Source of the DNA: Pseudomonadota bacterium
Lineage (GTDB): Bacteria; Myxococcota; Myxococcia; Myxococcales; Myxococcaceae
NCBI GenBank assembly: GCA_023424585.1
Contig: JAFADT010000528.1
Coordinates: forward strand, 1-6,097
DNA: 6,097 nucleotides
Direction of reading: 5' to 3'
Part shown: piece by piece, positions 5,313-6,097 of the stretch
How positions within the stretch are numbered: the stretch's first letter is position 1
Layout of the letters: each line of letters starts with the position of its first letter
Program-made: the position numbers and the translations under genes
Notes under the pieces: model-generated
Told to the model about the DNA's origin: nothing
Databases searched by the model: none
The model's input: the letters and a program-made list of their open reading frames with translations, nothing else

Positions 5313-6097
5313 GGTTTCGTTCCTTCGGTGACCAGCGTCACCGCGTACTTCAAGCCCTCCGGGTCCTCGAGCATCGCCAGGAAGTCGGCGCAGTGCGCCT
5401 GGTAGGCCTCGATGCCCCCGAGGGCCGCCGCGCCCACCGGCGCGAGCGCCTCGAAGCGCGTCTTCCAGTCTCGCACGAGTCGCGCCTCCGCGGCCCCCGG
5501 AGAAAGGTAGAACGGCATCAGGTGCACGCGCACGTCGGTGAGCCCCGCGCGGCGGAACTCCGAGTACAGCTTGCGGCCGACGTACAGGTCGAACCCGCGC
5601 GACGCCAGGGCCTCCACGATGCGCTGGGTGCCCACGCGCAGGTGCTCCGGGAAGGGCCAGTTCTGGAAGCCCAGCCCGTCGATGTCGGACACCACCACCC
5701 GCCCCCCCGGCCGCGTCACGCGGATGAGCTCCGCGAGCGCCAGGTTCCGGTCCGGCAGGTACTCGAAGACGTACTGGCTCCACGCGTAGTCGAACGCGTC
5801 CGCGGGCAGGCCCGTGCCGCGCACGTCCGCCTGGAGGAACGTCAGCTGCGGGCGGTGGGCGTTGCGGGCCTGCGCCTCCGCGACGCGGCCCTCGTGCAGG
5901 TCCACGCCGGTGACGTGGCCGCCCTCCCCCACCAGCTCCGCCATCACCTCCGCGATGCCGCCCGGGCCGCAGCCGGCGTCCAGCGCCCGGTCCCCCGGCT
6001 TGAGGCCCGTGCGGTGCAGGACGGCGCGCGTGTCCTGGGACTGCTCCTGCTCCAGGAGGCGGCGGGCCTCGTCCGCGGATTCCATGAGGTACATCAT
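5309..6097 (-). CDS. Class I SAM-dependent methyltransferase (UbiE/Methyltransf_11-like), start at window edge
   Basis: A 262-aa soluble enzyme with a Rossmann-type S-adenosylmethionine fold, expected to transfer a methyl group to an unidentified small molecule. Motif I is ALDAGCGPGG (38-47). The acidic residue ending strand 2 is D66 in VTGVDL, and a motif II-like QADV lies at 89-92. The FDYAWSQYVFEYLPD segment (102-116) and RPGGRVVVSD (129-138) follow as in menaquinone/ubiquinone-type and many natural-product methyltransferases. The C-terminal part (about 150-262) is a helical substrate lid without a recognisable signature. The frame is open to the right edge: ATGs at 6097, 6094 and 6085 are all possible starts, and the true one may lie outside, since no ribosome site is visible. 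The stop overlaps the kinase GTG by four bases (GTGA), so both are very likely one operon. Substrate unknown; a link to the kinase signal is only inference. Confidence 0.9.
   Translation of the reverse strand: MMYLMESADEARRLLEQEQSQDTRAVLHRTGLKPGDRALDAGCGPGGIAEVMAELVGEGGHVTGVDLHEGRVAEAQARNAHRPQLTFLQADVRGTGLPADAFDYAWSQYVFEYLPDRNLALAELIRVTRPGGRVVVSDIDGLGFQNWPFPEHLRVGTQRIVEALASRGFDLYVGRKLYSEFRRAGLTDVRVHLMPFYLSPGAAEARLVRDWKTRFEALAPVGAAALGGIEAYQAHCADFLAMLEDPEGLKYAVTLVTEGTKP
5321..5325 (-). promoter_or_regulatory. Ribosome binding site AAGGA of the hybrid kinase, inside the methyltransferase gene
   Basis: AAGGA on the minus strand, 8 bases upstream of the GTG at 5310-5312 and within the last codons of the methyltransferase. 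With the GTGA stop/start overlap it supports this GTG as the kinase start and implies translational coupling. Confidence 0.7.

Noticed and set aside
2454..5405. A 983-codon open frame on the plus strand, antisense to the kinase
   Set aside because: Its product is a run of Arg, Ala, His, Gln and Leu with no domain, as expected opposite a GC-rich gene with G/C third positions. The minus-strand kinase has clear motifs along the whole span.
5313..5783. N-terminal extension of the kinase frame to a total of 1132 aa
   Set aside because: The extra 157 codons lie inside the methyltransferase gene in another frame and give a low-complexity Ala/Gly/Arg sequence. The GTG at 5312 has a ribosome site and the typical overlap.
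1..6097. CRISPR array, tRNA, rRNA or riboswitch
   Set aside because: I saw no regularly spaced repeats, no tRNA-like cloverleaf with a T-loop signature and no known riboswitch core. The non-coding space is limited to about 564-823 and 2213-2384.

Overview
The window comes from a high-GC genome. Codon third positions are almost all G or C, and very long antisense shadow frames run opposite the genes. Together with a large multi-domain histidine kinase, a POT-family peptide transporter and a degraded IS5-type transposase, this best fits a delta-proteobacterial myxobacterium (Myxococcus/Corallococcus-like). The taxon is inferred from composition and gene style, not from a marker gene.

Layout from left to right. 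Positions 1-563 (+) hold the broken remains of an IS5-superfamily DDE transposase. It enters from the left edge, is frameshifted near 263-267 by an apparent small deletion, and is scrambled where its catalytic Glu should be. A short non-coding stretch (about 564-752) has small inverted and direct repeats. A strong intrinsic terminator (753-792) reads leftward and closes the next gene. Positions 824-2212 (-) encode a 462-aa proton-coupled peptide transporter of the POT/PTR2 family. A 172-bp intergenic region (2213-2384) is unusually rich in short perfect palindromes and probably holds the transporter promoter. Positions 2385-5312 (-) encode a 975-aa membrane-anchored hybrid histidine kinase with two complete kinase modules around one receiver domain. 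Positions 5309-6097 (-) encode a class I SAM-dependent methyltransferase that reaches the right edge of the window.

The methyltransferase and the kinase share a GTGA stop/start overlap and are almost certainly one translationally coupled operon, transcribed right to left. The transporter has the same orientation but its own leader and terminator, so it is probably a separate unit, possibly with some readthrough from the kinase. The most unusual object is the kinase: sensor, two-TM hairpin, HisKA-HATPase, REC, HisKA-HATPase in one chain with no DNA-binding or other output domain. Its input domain is probably cytoplasmic and ends in a Cys-containing signature. Pairing such a kinase with a small-molecule-type methyltransferase may mean the enzyme makes or modifies a ligand or membrane component that the kinase senses, but that is inference.
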